49,306 bases of DNA from Pseudomonadales bacterium (GTDB lineage Bacteria; Pseudomonadota; Gammaproteobacteria; Pseudomonadales; UBA5518). The DNA is taken from positions 61,522-110,827 of the forward strand of contig JAJVIG010000032.1 in the NCBI GenBank assembly GCA_022072145.1. The letters run 5' to 3'. This document shows, piece after piece, positions 26,535 to 34,588 of this stretch. The stretch's first letter is position 1, and each line of letters begins with the position of its first letter. A model generated the notes under the pieces. It saw only the letters and a program-made list of their open reading frames with translations, made no database searches and was not told where the DNA came from. Position numbers and translations under genes: made by a program.

Positions 26535-27017
26535 TCAGCCCGCCACGCCGGGCGCGGGCTCGCCCTGTTCCTCGGCCAGCCGTTCGATCTCGGCGCGGAA
26601 CTCGTTCAGGTCCTGGAAACTGCGGTAGACCGAGGCGAAGCGCACGAAAGCCACATGGTCGACCGCCTTCAGCTGCCGCATGACCTCCTCGCCGACGACG
26701 CGCGACGCCACCTCGCGCTCGCCGGTGGCGATCAGGGCACGCTTGATCTGGCTCAGCATGTGCTCGACACGTTCGACGCTGACCGGACGCTTCTCGATCG
26801 CGCGCAGGATGCCCTGGCGCAGCTTGTCCTCGTGGAACGGCTCGCGCACCCCGCTCTGCTTGATGATCCGCGGCAGCATCAGCTCGGCCGTCTCGTAGGT
26901 CGTGAAGCGCTCGGAGCAGCCGAGGCACTCGCGGCGGCGACGCACCTGGTCACCGTCGGCCACGAGCCGCGAATCGATGACCTTGGTGTCGGCCGCGGAA
27001 CAGAACGGGCAACGCAT
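26535..27017 (-). CDS. nrdR: Transcriptional repressor NrdR
   Basis: A 160-residue regulator of ribonucleotide reductase genes. An N-terminal zinc ribbon ([17 protein letters not shown] and [15 protein letters not shown], with two Cys pairs) is followed by the ATP-cone domain ([24 protein letters not shown], in part) that senses dATP/ATP. Start 27017 matches the invariant MRCPFC N-terminus. It heads the minus-strand rib/thi cluster. A 16-bp perfect inverted repeat lies 60 bases upstream. Confidence 0.96.
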   Translation of the reverse strand: MRCPFCSAADTKVIDSRLVADGDQVRRRRECLGCSERFTTYETAELMLPRIIKQSGVREPFHEDKLRQGILRAIEKRPVSVERVEHMLSQIKRALIATGEREVASRVVGEEVMRQLKAVDHVAFVRFASVYRSFQDLNEFRAEIERLAEEQGEPAPGVAG

Positions 27018-27076
27018 CAGCGGGGAACACGGTTGGTGGCAAGATGCGCATGGTAGCACAGGCCCTCCGCGCGGCC

Positions 27077-27116
27077 GCGTGCCGCGGGCATGATCCAGGC
27101 CATGCCCGCGGCACGC
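27077..27116. repeat. 16-bp perfect inverted repeat between divergent genes
   Basis: GCGTGCCGCGGGCATG (27077-27092) and CATGCCCGCGGCACGC (27101-27116) are exact reverse complements around an eight-base spacer. The element sits in the 148-base gap between nrdR and a divergent SDR gene. No T-run follows on either strand and no gene ends here, so it is not a standard terminator. It could be a regulator site, a cruciform, or a REP-like repeat. Confidence 0.7.
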
Positions 27117-27165
27117 TGCTTGCGGTAGACTTCGATAAAGACCGTACAATCGGGAGGGTTTCGGG

Positions 27166-28002
27166 ATGGGCGAAAAAAACAGCGACAAGCGCAGGACGGT
27201 ATTCATCACCGGCGCCGCCGGCGGGCTCGGCGCGAGCACCGCGCGCCACCTCGCCGAACGCGACTGGCTGGTGTTCGCGGCCGACTACGACGCGAAGGCA
27301 CTGAAGGAACTCGAGGACGAACCGAACATCCATCCGTTGCAGCTCGACGTGACCGACGCGGCGAGCTGCGAGGCGGCACGTCGCAACGTCGCCGCCGTGT
27401 GCCGCGGACTGGACGGCATCGTGAACTTCGCCGGCATCCTCGCGGTCGGCTCGCTGGTCGAGATCGATCCGGAAACGGTGCGTCGCGTGCTCGAGGTCAA
27501 TGTGATGGGCACCGTGCGCGTGAACCACGCGCTGTTCCGCCACGTGCTGGCGCGCAAGGGGCGGATCGTGAACATCAGCTCGGAAACCGGCTGGCAGTCG
27601 GCGATGCCGTTCAACGGTCCGTATGCGATGAGCAAGCACGCGATCGAGGCGTACTCGGACGCGTTGCGCCGCGAATTGATGTTCCTGGACATCCCGGTCA
27701 TCAAGATCCAGCCGGGGCCGTTCCGCACCGGCATGGTGGCGAGCATCGAGCAGAACTTCGATCGCGTGACGAAGTCCTCGAAGTACTTCAAGGGTCTGCT
27801 GAACGGCCTGAAGCAGGCGACGCTCAAGGAGCAGGGCAAGGCGCACGATCCGCGGGTGCTGGCGCGCGTGGTGCACAGCGCGCTGACCGACCGCTGGCCA
27901 CGCGCGGCGTATTCGGTGAAGCCGGATCCGCAGCGCGCCGCGCTGAACCGCCTGCCCGAGTGGTCGATCGACACCGTCCTGAAGACGATGCTGCGCGGCT
28001 GA
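27166..28002 (+). CDS. Short-chain dehydrogenase/reductase
   Basis: A 278-residue classical SDR with Rossmann fold. The cofactor motif TGAAGGLG is at 15-22, NFAG near 87-90, and the catalytic serine (NISSE, Ser138/139), Tyr153 and Lys157 in YAMSK are all present. PGPFRTGM follows. An acidic residue after the second strand (AADYD) suggests NAD(H) preference. An extended, basic C-terminal part ([19 protein letters not shown]) resembles membrane-associated retinol/steroid-type SDRs. Substrate unknown. Confidence 0.85.
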   Translation: MGEKNSDKRRTVFITGAAGGLGASTARHLAERDWLVFAADYDAKALKELEDEPNIHPLQLDVTDAASCEAARRNVAAVCRGLDGIVNFAGILAVGSLVEIDPETVRRVLEVNVMGTVRVNHALFRHVLARKGRIVNISSETGWQSAMPFNGPYAMSKHAIEAYSDALRRELMFLDIPVIKIQPGPFRTGMVASIEQNFDRVTKSSKYFKGLLNGLKQATLKEQGKAHDPRVLARVVHSALTDRWPRAAYSVKPDPQRAALNRLPEWSIDTVLKTMLRG

Positions 28003-28087
28003 AGAGGCCGTCGGCGGTTTGCGCGCACGCCCGCGATCCGTATGCTGTGGGCCGCTGGCCGAACCCGCACCACAGCAGGAGCAAGGA

Positions 28088-28507
28088 ATGGACGTGCGCA
28101 GACTCACCGACGCGATCGCGGTCGCGCCGCAGATATCCGTCGACGATGTCGCGCAGGCGGTGCGGCTCGGTTTCCGCACCCTGATCAACAACCGCCCCGA
28201 CGGCGAGGACCCCGCACAACCGTCGGCACGCGAGATCGAGGCGGCGGCACGTGCCGCCGGGCTCGAATACCACCACCTCCCGGTCGTGAGCGGTGCGCTC
28301 GGCCCGCGCGACGCGCACGCCTTCGCCGCGCTGCTCGCGCGTTCGCCGGCACCGGTGCTGGCCTTCTGCCGCAGCGGCACCCGCTCGACGATGCTGTGGG
28401 CACTCACGCAGGCCGGGAACGGCGACGCGGAGCGCGTCATCGCGACGGCGGCGCGCGCCGGTTACGATCTGCAAGGGTTGCGCCCGGTGCTCGAGCGCGG
28501 CATCTGA
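28088..28507 (+). CDS. DSP-like phosphatase / TIGR01244-type sulfur transferase family protein
   Basis: A 139-residue protein with the protein-tyrosine-phosphatase-like fold. The active-site loop is FCRSGTRST, the CRSGTRS motif of the Blh/TIGR01244 family (DUF442), preceded by the GFRTLINNRPDGE segment. In other bacteria this domain is fused to persulfide dioxygenase-like hydrolases in sulfide detoxification; here it stands alone. Start 28088 follows AAGGA. It lies between an SDR gene and bfr with short gaps. Confidence 0.8.
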   Translation: MDVRRLTDAIAVAPQISVDDVAQAVRLGFRTLINNRPDGEDPAQPSAREIEAAARAAGLEYHHLPVVSGALGPRDAHAFAALLARSPAPVLAFCRSGTRSTMLWALTQAGNGDAERVIATAARAGYDLQGLRPVLERGI

Positions 28508-28578
28508 TCTCGCCCGCTTCCATGCCCCGGGAGCCGTGTTAGCATGCCTCCGACACGACACCTCGGGAGGGCAGAGCG

Positions 28579-29043
28579 ATGCAAGGCGACAAACAGGTCA
28601 TCCAGTACCTCAACAAGGTGCTCCGCCAGGAGCTGACCGCGATCAACCAGTATTTCCTGCACGCCCGCATGTACGGCAACTGGGGCCTCGAGCAGCTCGC
28701 CGACCACGAGTACCACGAGTCGGTCGACGAGATGAAACACGCCGACCAGCTGGTGCAGCGCATCCTGTTCCTCGAGGGCCTGCCGAACCTGCAGGACCTG
28801 GGGACACTGCGCATCGGCGAGAACACACGCGAGATCCTCGAGGCGGACCTCGCGCTGGAGCTCGAGGCGGTGCCCATCCTGCGCGAGGCGATCACGCACT
28901 GCGAGACGGTGCGGGACTTCGTGAGCCGCGAGCTGTTCGCCAGCATTCTCGACGCCGAGGAGGAGCACATCGACTGGCTCGAGACCCAGCTAGGGCTGAT
29001 CGGGCAGGTCGGGATCGAGAACTACCTGCAGTCGAAGATGTGA
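28579..29043 (+). CDS. bfr: Bacterioferritin
   Basis: A 154-residue subunit of the 24-mer iron store. All ferroxidase ligands are in place (Glu18, Glu51, His54, Glu94, Glu127, His130) and Met52 provides the haem ligand shared between two subunits. Length is typical. A good ribosome-binding site (GGGAGG) precedes it. bfd follows 105 bases downstream, with a candidate Fur site between them. Confidence 0.96.
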   Translation: MQGDKQVIQYLNKVLRQELTAINQYFLHARMYGNWGLEQLADHEYHESVDEMKHADQLVQRILFLEGLPNLQDLGTLRIGENTREILEADLALELEAVPILREAITHCETVRDFVSRELFASILDAEEEHIDWLETQLGLIGQVGIENYLQSKM

Positions 29044-29080
29044 GCCGCGGCGGGTTCCCCGGTTCCGGGAGTTGTTGGCA

Positions 29081-29098
29081 TTGCGAATCTGTCTCATT
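29081..29098. promoter_or_regulatory. Candidate Fur box upstream of bfd
   Basis: Read on the minus strand, AATGAGACAGATTCGCAA matches the typical Fur target AATGAGAATGATTCTCATT at about 14 of 18 positions compared by eye, with both half-site cores AATGAGA and GATTC kept. It lies 51 bases upstream of the bfd start in a local AT-rich patch, where iron-responsive control of bfd is expected. No clear promoter hexamers were assigned. Confidence 0.42.
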
Positions 29099-29148
29099 TG
29101 AGCTAGTTTGGCTGCCATCAGCGACCTCCGGAACAGGGGAGCACCGCG

Positions 29149-29349
29149 ATGTATGTGTGTATCTGCAACAGCGTGACCGATCGCGACATCGCCGAGGCGG
29201 TGGGCAGCGGCGCGCGGACCCTCGCACAGCTCGAGGAGTCGCTCGGCGTGGGCACCCGCTGCGGGCGCTGCCGCGACACGGCGAGCGACTGCCTGCACCG
29301 CTTCCAGAGCACCACCGCCACCGGACTCGCGTTCCAGGCGGCGTCGTAG
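29149..29349 (+). CDS. bfd: Bacterioferritin-associated ferredoxin
   Basis: A 66-residue [2Fe-2S] protein that reduces the bacterioferritin core to mobilise iron. The four cluster ligands are Cys4, Cys6, Cys38 and Cys41 (VCIC ... TRCGRC), the Bfd arrangement. It sits directly after bfr on the same strand but with its own upstream region, consistent with induction when iron is scarce while bfr may be expressed otherwise. Confidence 0.95.
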   Translation: MYVCICNSVTDRDIAEAVGSGARTLAQLEESLGVGTRCGRCRDTASDCLHRFQSTTATGLAFQAAS

Positions 29350-29387
29350 GTCAAGACTTCGCCGGGGCGAACGCCACGTGCCAAGCC

Positions 29388-29497
29388 GCGCGCGATGGCG
29401 GTTACGCACCCGTGGGACGCCGTGAATACGTCCCTGTAGGCTCGAACGCCGCATCCCTGCGGCGTACGCCCACCGGTGCGCAACCGCCATCGCGCGC
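29388..29497. repeat. Long palindromic intergenic repeat element
   Basis: The outer arms start GCGCGCGATGGCGGTT and end with AACCGCCATCGCGCGC, exact reverse complements over 16 bases, and continue imperfectly through CGCACC / GGTGCG and GTGGG / CCCAC. Inside lie GTGAATACGTCCCTGTAGG and the small hairpin CGCCGCATCCCTGCGGCG. The motif pair 'GTGAATACnTCCnTGTAGG ... CATCCnTG' recalls dispersed palindromic repeats known from intergenic regions of several gammaproteobacteria. Only one copy was noticed in this window. It fills the gap between bfd and the esterase gene. Confidence 0.75.
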
Positions 29498-29617
29498 TCG
29501 TACGCTCGCCCGGAGCACGCCGTCCCAACACCGTCTGCAGCCCGGCAAGCGAAGGTGTTCGTGGCCGCGCCCCCGCACCGTGACCCGCGAGCCGATGACC
29601 GACCCGGAGCCAACCCC

Positions 29618-30715
29618 ATGGTACTGAAACGCGGCAGCTGGCCGGACGGCCAGGTCGTGAGCCTCGAACACGTCTCGACCGTGCTGGCGCACAACCCGCT
29701 CGGCGACCCGCACGTGCGCAGACTGCACGTCTGGCTGCCGCCGCAATACCTCGCCGGCGCGCCGCGACGGCGCTTTCCGGTGCTGTTCGACCTGGCCGGC
29801 TATCTGGGCTCCGGACCGGCGCACCTCGCGTGGCGCGGTTTCGAGGAAAACGTGCCGGAACGCGTGGCACGGCTGATCCACGAGCGGCGCATGAAACCCG
29901 CCATCCTCGTGTTCCCGGACTGCTTCACGGCGCTCGGCGGCAACCAGTACATCAATTCGTCGGCGATCGGCCGCTACGCGGATTACCTCACGCGCGAGCT
30001 GGTGCCGTTCGTCGACCGCGAGTTCCGCAGCATCGCCTCGCGCGAGGGCCGCGGGTGCTTCGGCAAGTCCTCCGGCGGCTACGGCGCGCTGGTGCACGCG
30101 ATGAAGTACCCGCGCTGCTGGGGCGCGGTCGCCAACCATTCCGGCGACGCCTACTTCGAGTTCCTGTATCGCAGCGACTGGCCGAACACGCTGGACGAGC
30201 TGGCGCGCCATCGCGAACCGGCGCGCCGCCGCGGACCCTGGCGCCTGCCGCCCGCGTACACGCGCGTCGAGCCGGGCACCGACGATGGCCGCGTGCGGCG
30301 TTTCCTCGCGCACGTGTGGAAGCAGGAGCGTCTCGAGTCGCGCGAGTCGATGTGCTTGATGAACCTCGCGATGGCCGCCAGTTACGACCCCGACCCGCGG
30401 GCGCCGAACGGCTTCCGCCTGCCGTTCGACCTCGAGACCGGCGAGCTGCTGCCGGTGCGCTGGAAGCGCTGGCTCGCGCACGATCCGGTGCACATGGTCG
30501 CGCGCCACGCGGCCAACCTGAAGACGCTGCGCGCCCTGTTCATCGATTGCGGCTGGCGGGACCAGTTCCACATCCACTACGGCTGCCGCCAGCTCTCGGG
30601 CGAACTCACGCGCCACGGGGTGGCGCACACCTACGAGGAATTCGACGGCACGCACTCGGGGATCGACTACCGCCTCGAGCGCAGCCTGCCGCTGCTCAGC
30701 CGCGTGCTCGGCTGA
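29618..30715 (+). CDS. Putative esterase, alpha/beta hydrolase (esterase D/antigen 85-like)
   Basis: A 365-residue alpha/beta hydrolase without signal peptide. The nucleophile elbow GKSSG is at 149-153 (Ser151), in the setting CFGKSSGGYGAL; VLFDLAGYLGSGP forms the oxyanion-hole strand, FIDCGWRDQFH a likely acid region, and FDGTHSGIDYRL holds a likely catalytic histidine. This pattern fits the putative-esterase (S-formylglutathione hydrolase/Fes-like) family. Start 29618 is preferred because homologous sequence begins there; the frame is open 21 codons further. Its stop is 4 bases from the convergent response-regulator stop. Confidence 0.8.
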   Translation: MVLKRGSWPDGQVVSLEHVSTVLAHNPLGDPHVRRLHVWLPPQYLAGAPRRRFPVLFDLAGYLGSGPAHLAWRGFEENVPERVARLIHERRMKPAILVFPDCFTALGGNQYINSSAIGRYADYLTRELVPFVDREFRSIASREGRGCFGKSSGGYGALVHAMKYPRCWGAVANHSGDAYFEFLYRSDWPNTLDELARHREPARRRGPWRLPPAYTRVEPGTDDGRVRRFLAHVWKQERLESRESMCLMNLAMAASYDPDPRAPNGFRLPFDLETGELLPVRWKRWLAHDPVHMVARHAANLKTLRALFIDCGWRDQFHIHYGCRQLSGELTRHGVAHTYEEFDGTHSGIDYRLERSLPLLSRVLG

Positions 30716-30719
30716 GCCC

Positions 30720-31532
30720 TCAGCCCGTGTGTCCGGCCAGCTGCGCCAGCTGGTCGCGGTAGCCGCGGCTCATGGTCAGCATCTGCCCGCCGCGCAGCCC
30801 GATGCGGTACTTGCCGTTCTCGAGCGGCGCGATCGACTCGACGCGCTCGAGGTTGACCAGCGTCGAGCGGTGGATGCGCACGAAACGCTGCGGGTCGAGT
30901 CCGGCCTCCAGCTCCTTCATCGTGGCGCGGGTGACGTGCGTGGCGCCGGCGGCGTGGATGCACATGTAGTCGCCGGCGGCGTCGATCCACTCGATGTCGT
31001 CCCACGGCACGCGGTGGATCGTGCTGCCGTCCTTGATCACGAGGCGCTGCTGCGCGTGACCCAGCGCGCCGTCGAAGGCGAGGTTTTCCAGGTGCCCGGC
31101 CGTCTCGCCGGTGATCTGCGCGACCAGCTCGATCAGCCGCTGCTTCTCGCCCTCGCTGTGGCGCGCCGCGAAACGCTCGAACACGCGTGCCACCGTCACC
31201 GCGAGGCGATCCTCGTCGACCGGCTTCAGCACGTAGTCGACCGCGTGGACCTCGAAGGCCTCGACGGCGTAGTGGTCGAAGGCGGTCACGAACACCACCA
31301 TCGGCATCGCCTCGTCCTGCAGCCGCCGCACCACCTCGAAGCCGTCCATGCCCGGCATCTGGATGTCGAGGAACAGCAGCTCCGCCTGGTGCTCGGCCAC
31401 CGCGGCGAGCGCCTCGCGCCCGTTCTGGCACTCCGCGACCACCTCGATGCGCGGGTGCTTCTGCAGTCGCAGCCGCAACCCGCGCCGGGCCAGCGACTCG
31501 TCATCGACGATGAGGGTTCTCAGCTTGCCCAC
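30720..31532 (-). CDS. LytTR-family response regulator (AlgR-like)
   Basis: A 270-residue regulator with a receiver domain (about 1-120; phospho-acceptor Asp56 in FLDIQMPGMDG, DDE at 10-12, Lys in VLKPVD) and a C-terminal LytTR DNA-binding domain (about 165-265, with IEWIDAAGDYMCIH and RIHRSTLVNLERVESI). GTG start with AAGGAGGTC upstream. It overlaps the sensor kinase gene by 32 bases and must be co-transcribed with it. AlgR homologues control alginate, type IV pili and virulence in pseudomonads; pilU lies 5 kb away. Confidence 0.9.
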   Translation of the reverse strand: MGKLRTLIVDDESLARRGLRLRLQKHPRIEVVAECQNGREALAAVAEHQAELLFLDIQMPGMDGFEVVRRLQDEAMPMVVFVTAFDHYAVEAFEVHAVDYVLKPVDEDRLAVTVARVFERFAARHSEGEKQRLIELVAQITGETAGHLENLAFDGALGHAQQRLVIKDGSTIHRVPWDDIEWIDAAGDYMCIHAAGATHVTRATMKELEAGLDPQRFVRIHRSTLVNLERVESIAPLENGKYRIGLRGGQMLTMSRGYRDQLAQLAGHTG

Positions 31533-32649
31533 CGCTGACCTCCTTCTGGCAGCAGGGAATACGGATGTTCACCGTCAGGCCGTGCGGAACGGTCGCGGTG
31601 AGCGCGAACGAATGGCGGCGCCCGTAGATCGCCTGCAGGCGCTCGCGCGTGTTGCGCAAGCCCACGCCGCGCGCCGACGGGATCTCGCCGTCGACCAGCG
31701 TGACGCCGGGGCCGTCGTCGGCGACCTCGATCAACAGCTCGCCGGCGAACACCCGCGCCGCGATACGCAGCCGCCCGCCGTCCTCGGACTGCGCGATCGC
31801 GTACTTGATCGCGTTCTCGACCAGTGGCTGCAGCAGCAGGCTCGGGATCAGCGCGCAGCACGCGGCGCCCTCGAGATCGAATTCGAGCCGCAACCGGTCC
31901 TCGAACCGCACCTTCTCGATGTCGAGATAGAGCTTCAGCGCCTCGATCTCCTGCTGCAGCGTGACCTGCTGCATCGGATCGTTGTCGAGCGAGTAGCGCA
32001 GGAAGCTCGACAGGCGCGTGACCATGCGGTTGGCGGCGTCGGTCTGCTGCTCGAGGACCAGTGTCGAGATCGCGTTCAGCGTATTGAACAGGAAGTGCGG
32101 GTTGAGCTGGTAGCGCAGCATCTTCAGCTGGGCCTCGTGCGCCATCGCCGCCGAACGCAGCGCGTCGGCGCGCATCTCGTGGAACACGCGGTAGTACTTG
32201 ATCCCGACGTACAGCGCGCTCCACGCCAGCACGATCACCCAGCTCTGCAACTGCCCCTCGTAGAAGGAGATCTTGTGGTAGAGCTCGGCCGCGGGTCCGA
32301 GCCCCTCCAGCCAGCGGTTCAGCTCGGTATCGAACTCGAACCACGTCGAGTAGACGGAATAGCGCGCGCGGAACCAGCCGTACGCGACCGCGTAGCTGCC
32401 GACCACGAACGCCAGCGCGCGCAGCCACAGCGGCGAGTCCCAGACGTGGCGGAACAGGTAACGCAGCGGCAGCGTGAACAGCATGCCGAGCAGCGTGATG
32501 ATCGCCACGTAGATCGCGTAGTGAGGCGGGGCGGCGCCGAGCATCTGCGTCACCAGGTATTTGCCGAACACGCCCCAGACCGTCCAGCCGCCCACATGCA
32601 GCAGCCAGAAAAAGCGCGACGGGTTCCTGGCGAAGTCCCTGATGTCCAT
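31501..32649 (-). CDS. LytS/YehU-type sensor histidine kinase (AlgZ/FimS-like)
   Basis: A 382-residue membrane sensor. The N-terminal part has about four helices (YAIYVAIITLLGMLFTL, LRALAFVVGSYAVAYGW, SWVIVLAWSALYVGIKYY), followed by the His_kinase domain with RYQLNPHFLFNTLNAI (His185) and a truncated HATPase domain with PLVENAIKYAI, DDGPGV and GVGLRNTRERL. This is the class that lacks classical H-box and N-box order and pairs with LytTR regulators. Gene is divergent from the CDF transporter, 199 bases apart. Confidence 0.9.
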   Translation of the reverse strand: MDIRDFARNPSRFFWLLHVGGWTVWGVFGKYLVTQMLGAAPPHYAIYVAIITLLGMLFTLPLRYLFRHVWDSPLWLRALAFVVGSYAVAYGWFRARYSVYSTWFEFDTELNRWLEGLGPAAELYHKISFYEGQLQSWVIVLAWSALYVGIKYYRVFHEMRADALRSAAMAHEAQLKMLRYQLNPHFLFNTLNAISTLVLEQQTDAANRMVTRLSSFLRYSLDNDPMQQVTLQQEIEALKLYLDIEKVRFEDRLRLEFDLEGAACCALIPSLLLQPLVENAIKYAIAQSEDGGRLRIAARVFAGELLIEVADDGPGVTLVDGEIPSARGVGLRNTRERLQAIYGRRHSFALTATVPHGLTVNIRIPCCQKEVSGGQAENPHRR

Positions 32650-32809
32650 GGCTGCATTCTACGCCGGCGCAGCGCGGGCCGCGTCGCGCTTCATCGCGCC
32701 CCGGCGGCGCTTCGTCGCACCGCGGAACCGGGCACCCGCTCGGCTGCGTGCCTGTCCAGGGTGTCGCACAGGGCCGCGAACGCGCCACCAACGTCGTTTC
32801 GGGAGCCTC

Positions 32810-32815
32810 TATAAT
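32810..32815 (+). promoter_or_regulatory. Possible -10 box of the CDF exporter gene
   Basis: A perfect TATAAT lies 33 bases upstream of the CDF start codon. The corresponding -35 position (ACCAAC) is poor, so an activator-dependent or extended promoter would be needed. No metal-regulator operator was recognised. Confidence 0.3.
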
Positions 32816-32848
32816 CGCGCCACCCTGTCGAGACCATGGTCCGAACGC

Positions 32849-33811
32849 ATGCAGCAGGAACACGGCGGCGCGCACTGCGAGCCGCTCCAGGCCACACCAC
32901 ACGCCGCACACGCGGAGCGGCGCACACGGTACGTCGTGGTGCTGACCGCCGCGATGATGGCGATCGAGATCGTTGCCGGCACGCTGAGCGGCTCGATGGC
33001 GCTGCTCGCCGACGGCTGGCACATGGCGACCCATGTCGCCGCCTTCGGTATCACGCTGTTCGCGTACCGCTATGCGCGCCGCCACGCGCGCAGCGGACGT
33101 TACAGCTTCGGCACCGGCAAGGTAGGCGTGCTCGGCGGTTTCACCAGCGCCGTCGCGCTGGCGATGGTCGCGCTGGCGATGGTGGTGGAATCGGTCGGAC
33201 GCCTGTTCGAGCCGCAGGCGATCCGCTTCGACGAGGCGATCGCGGTCGCGATCGCCGGCCTGCTCGTGAACCTCGTCAGCGGCGTGCTGCTGCACGGCGC
33301 ACAGCACGGCCACGCGGACGCGGACCACGCACACCACGCGGACCACCACCCTCACGGCCATCATCACGACCACAACCTGCGCGCGGCGTACTACCACGTG
33401 CTGGCCGACGCACTGACCTCGGTGTTCGCGATCGTCGCACTGGCCGCGGGCAAGTACCTCGACTGGATCTGGCTGGACGCGGTGGTCGGCATCATCGGCG
33501 CCGCGGTGATCGCACGCTGGGCATGGGGATTGTTGCGCGACACCGGGCACATCCTGCTCGACGGGCAGGCGGACGCGGCGACGCTGGACGCGGTGCGCCG
33601 GGCGATCGAAGCCGACGCCGACAACCGCATCACCGACCTGCACGTGTGGCAGCTCGCGCCGGGGCGCTGTGCGCTCGCCCTCTCGCTGGTGACGCGCCAG
33701 CCGCGGCCGCCGGAGCACTACAAGACGCTGCTCGGCGGGATCGGCGCGCTGGCGCACGTCACGGTCGAGGTCGTTCCACGCGAGGACGCCGGCCGAGCGC
33801 CCCCGGCGTGA
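32849..33811 (+). CDS. dmeF: Cation diffusion facilitator, DmeF-like metal exporter
   Basis: A 320-residue proton/divalent-metal antiporter with six helices. TM2 carries GWHMATH (His58, His62), the HxxxH-type site of DmeF-like exporters instead of the usual HxxxD, and TM5 has YYHVLADALTS (His183, Asp187). A histidine-rich loop (153-175, e.g. HADADHAHHADHHPHGHHH) lies between TM4 and TM5 and the cytoplasmic C-terminal domain follows. DmeF homologues export Co2+ and Ni2+. The stop is immediately adjacent to the convergent SDR stop. Confidence 0.87.
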   Translation: MQQEHGGAHCEPLQATPHAAHAERRTRYVVVLTAAMMAIEIVAGTLSGSMALLADGWHMATHVAAFGITLFAYRYARRHARSGRYSFGTGKVGVLGGFTSAVALAMVALAMVVESVGRLFEPQAIRFDEAIAVAIAGLLVNLVSGVLLHGAQHGHADADHAHHADHHPHGHHHDHNLRAAYYHVLADALTSVFAIVALAAGKYLDWIWLDAVVGIIGAAVIARWAWGLLRDTGHILLDGQADAATLDAVRRAIEADADNRITDLHVWQLAPGRCALALSLVTRQPRPPEHYKTLLGGIGALAHVTVEVVPREDAGRAPPA

Positions 33812-34573
33812 TCAGGTCCGCAGCAGCGTGCCCCCGTTGACCGAGAACACCTGCCCGTTGATCCATTCGGCCTCGTCGGAGACCAGGAACGCAACCATCG
33901 AGGCGATGTCGTGCGGTGCACCCAGGCGCGTGCTGCGCACCACCCGCAGCGCCCGCTCGCGCAGTTCGTCCGGCAGCGTGGCGGCCATGTTCGGCGTGAC
34001 GACCAGGCCGGGCGCGACGGCGTTGGCGCGCACGTGTTCCCTGCCCCAGCGCGAGGCGACGTGGCGCATCAGCGCCTCGATCGCGGCCTTGGCCATCGCG
34101 TAGGCGGGACGCACCGGCTCGCCGAAGGCGCTGGCGTCGGACGACGTATAGACCAGCGATCCGCCGCCACGGCGCAGCAGCTCCGGCAGCACCGCACGCG
34201 TGCACAGCACGTGGCCGCGCAGCGACACGCGCATCGTCTGGTCGAACACCGCCAGCGGCTCCTCGAGCACGTCGGAATCCTGGTGGACGACCTGCAGGTC
34301 AGCGGCGTTGACGTGCATCGCGTCGATGCCGCCCCACTCGTTCAGGGCCGCGTCGACCAGCGCACGCACCGAACCCTCGTCGCCGATGTCCAGGCGCATG
34401 CCGAGGCACTGGCCCCCCGCCTCGCGCACCGCGTCGGCCAGCGCCAGCGCGTGCTCACCGTCGAGGTCGCCGACCAGCACGCGCGCACCGGCATCGGCCA
34501 GCCGGTGCACCGTCGCCGAGCCGATCCCGCCGCCGCCGGCGACCACGACCACCTTGTCCCCGAGTCCACGCAT
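33812..34573 (-). CDS. Short-chain dehydrogenase/reductase
   Basis: A 253-residue classical SDR. AGGGGIG at 12-18 binds the cofactor, HVNAAD replaces the usual NNAG, Ser144 (TSSDAS), Tyr158 and Lys162 (YAMAK) form the catalytic set, and VNGGTLLRT closes the fold. GDLDGE after strand two suggests NAD(H). The start at 34573 is preferred (GGGGAA 7 bases upstream); an ATG at 34588 would add five residues. It lies directly downstream of the wax ester synthase gene on the same strand, so a role in lipid or alcohol metabolism is possible. Confidence 0.85.
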   Translation of the reverse strand: MRGLGDKVVVVAGGGGIGSATVHRLADAGARVLVGDLDGEHALALADAVREAGGQCLGMRLDIGDEGSVRALVDAALNEWGGIDAMHVNAADLQVVHQDSDVLEEPLAVFDQTMRVSLRGHVLCTRAVLPELLRRGGGSLVYTSSDASAFGEPVRPAYAMAKAAIEALMRHVASRWGREHVRANAVAPGLVVTPNMAATLPDELRERALRVVRSTRLGAPHDIASMVAFLVSDEAEWINGQVFSVNGGTLLRT

Positions 34574-34588
34574 CGTGTGTTTCCCCAT

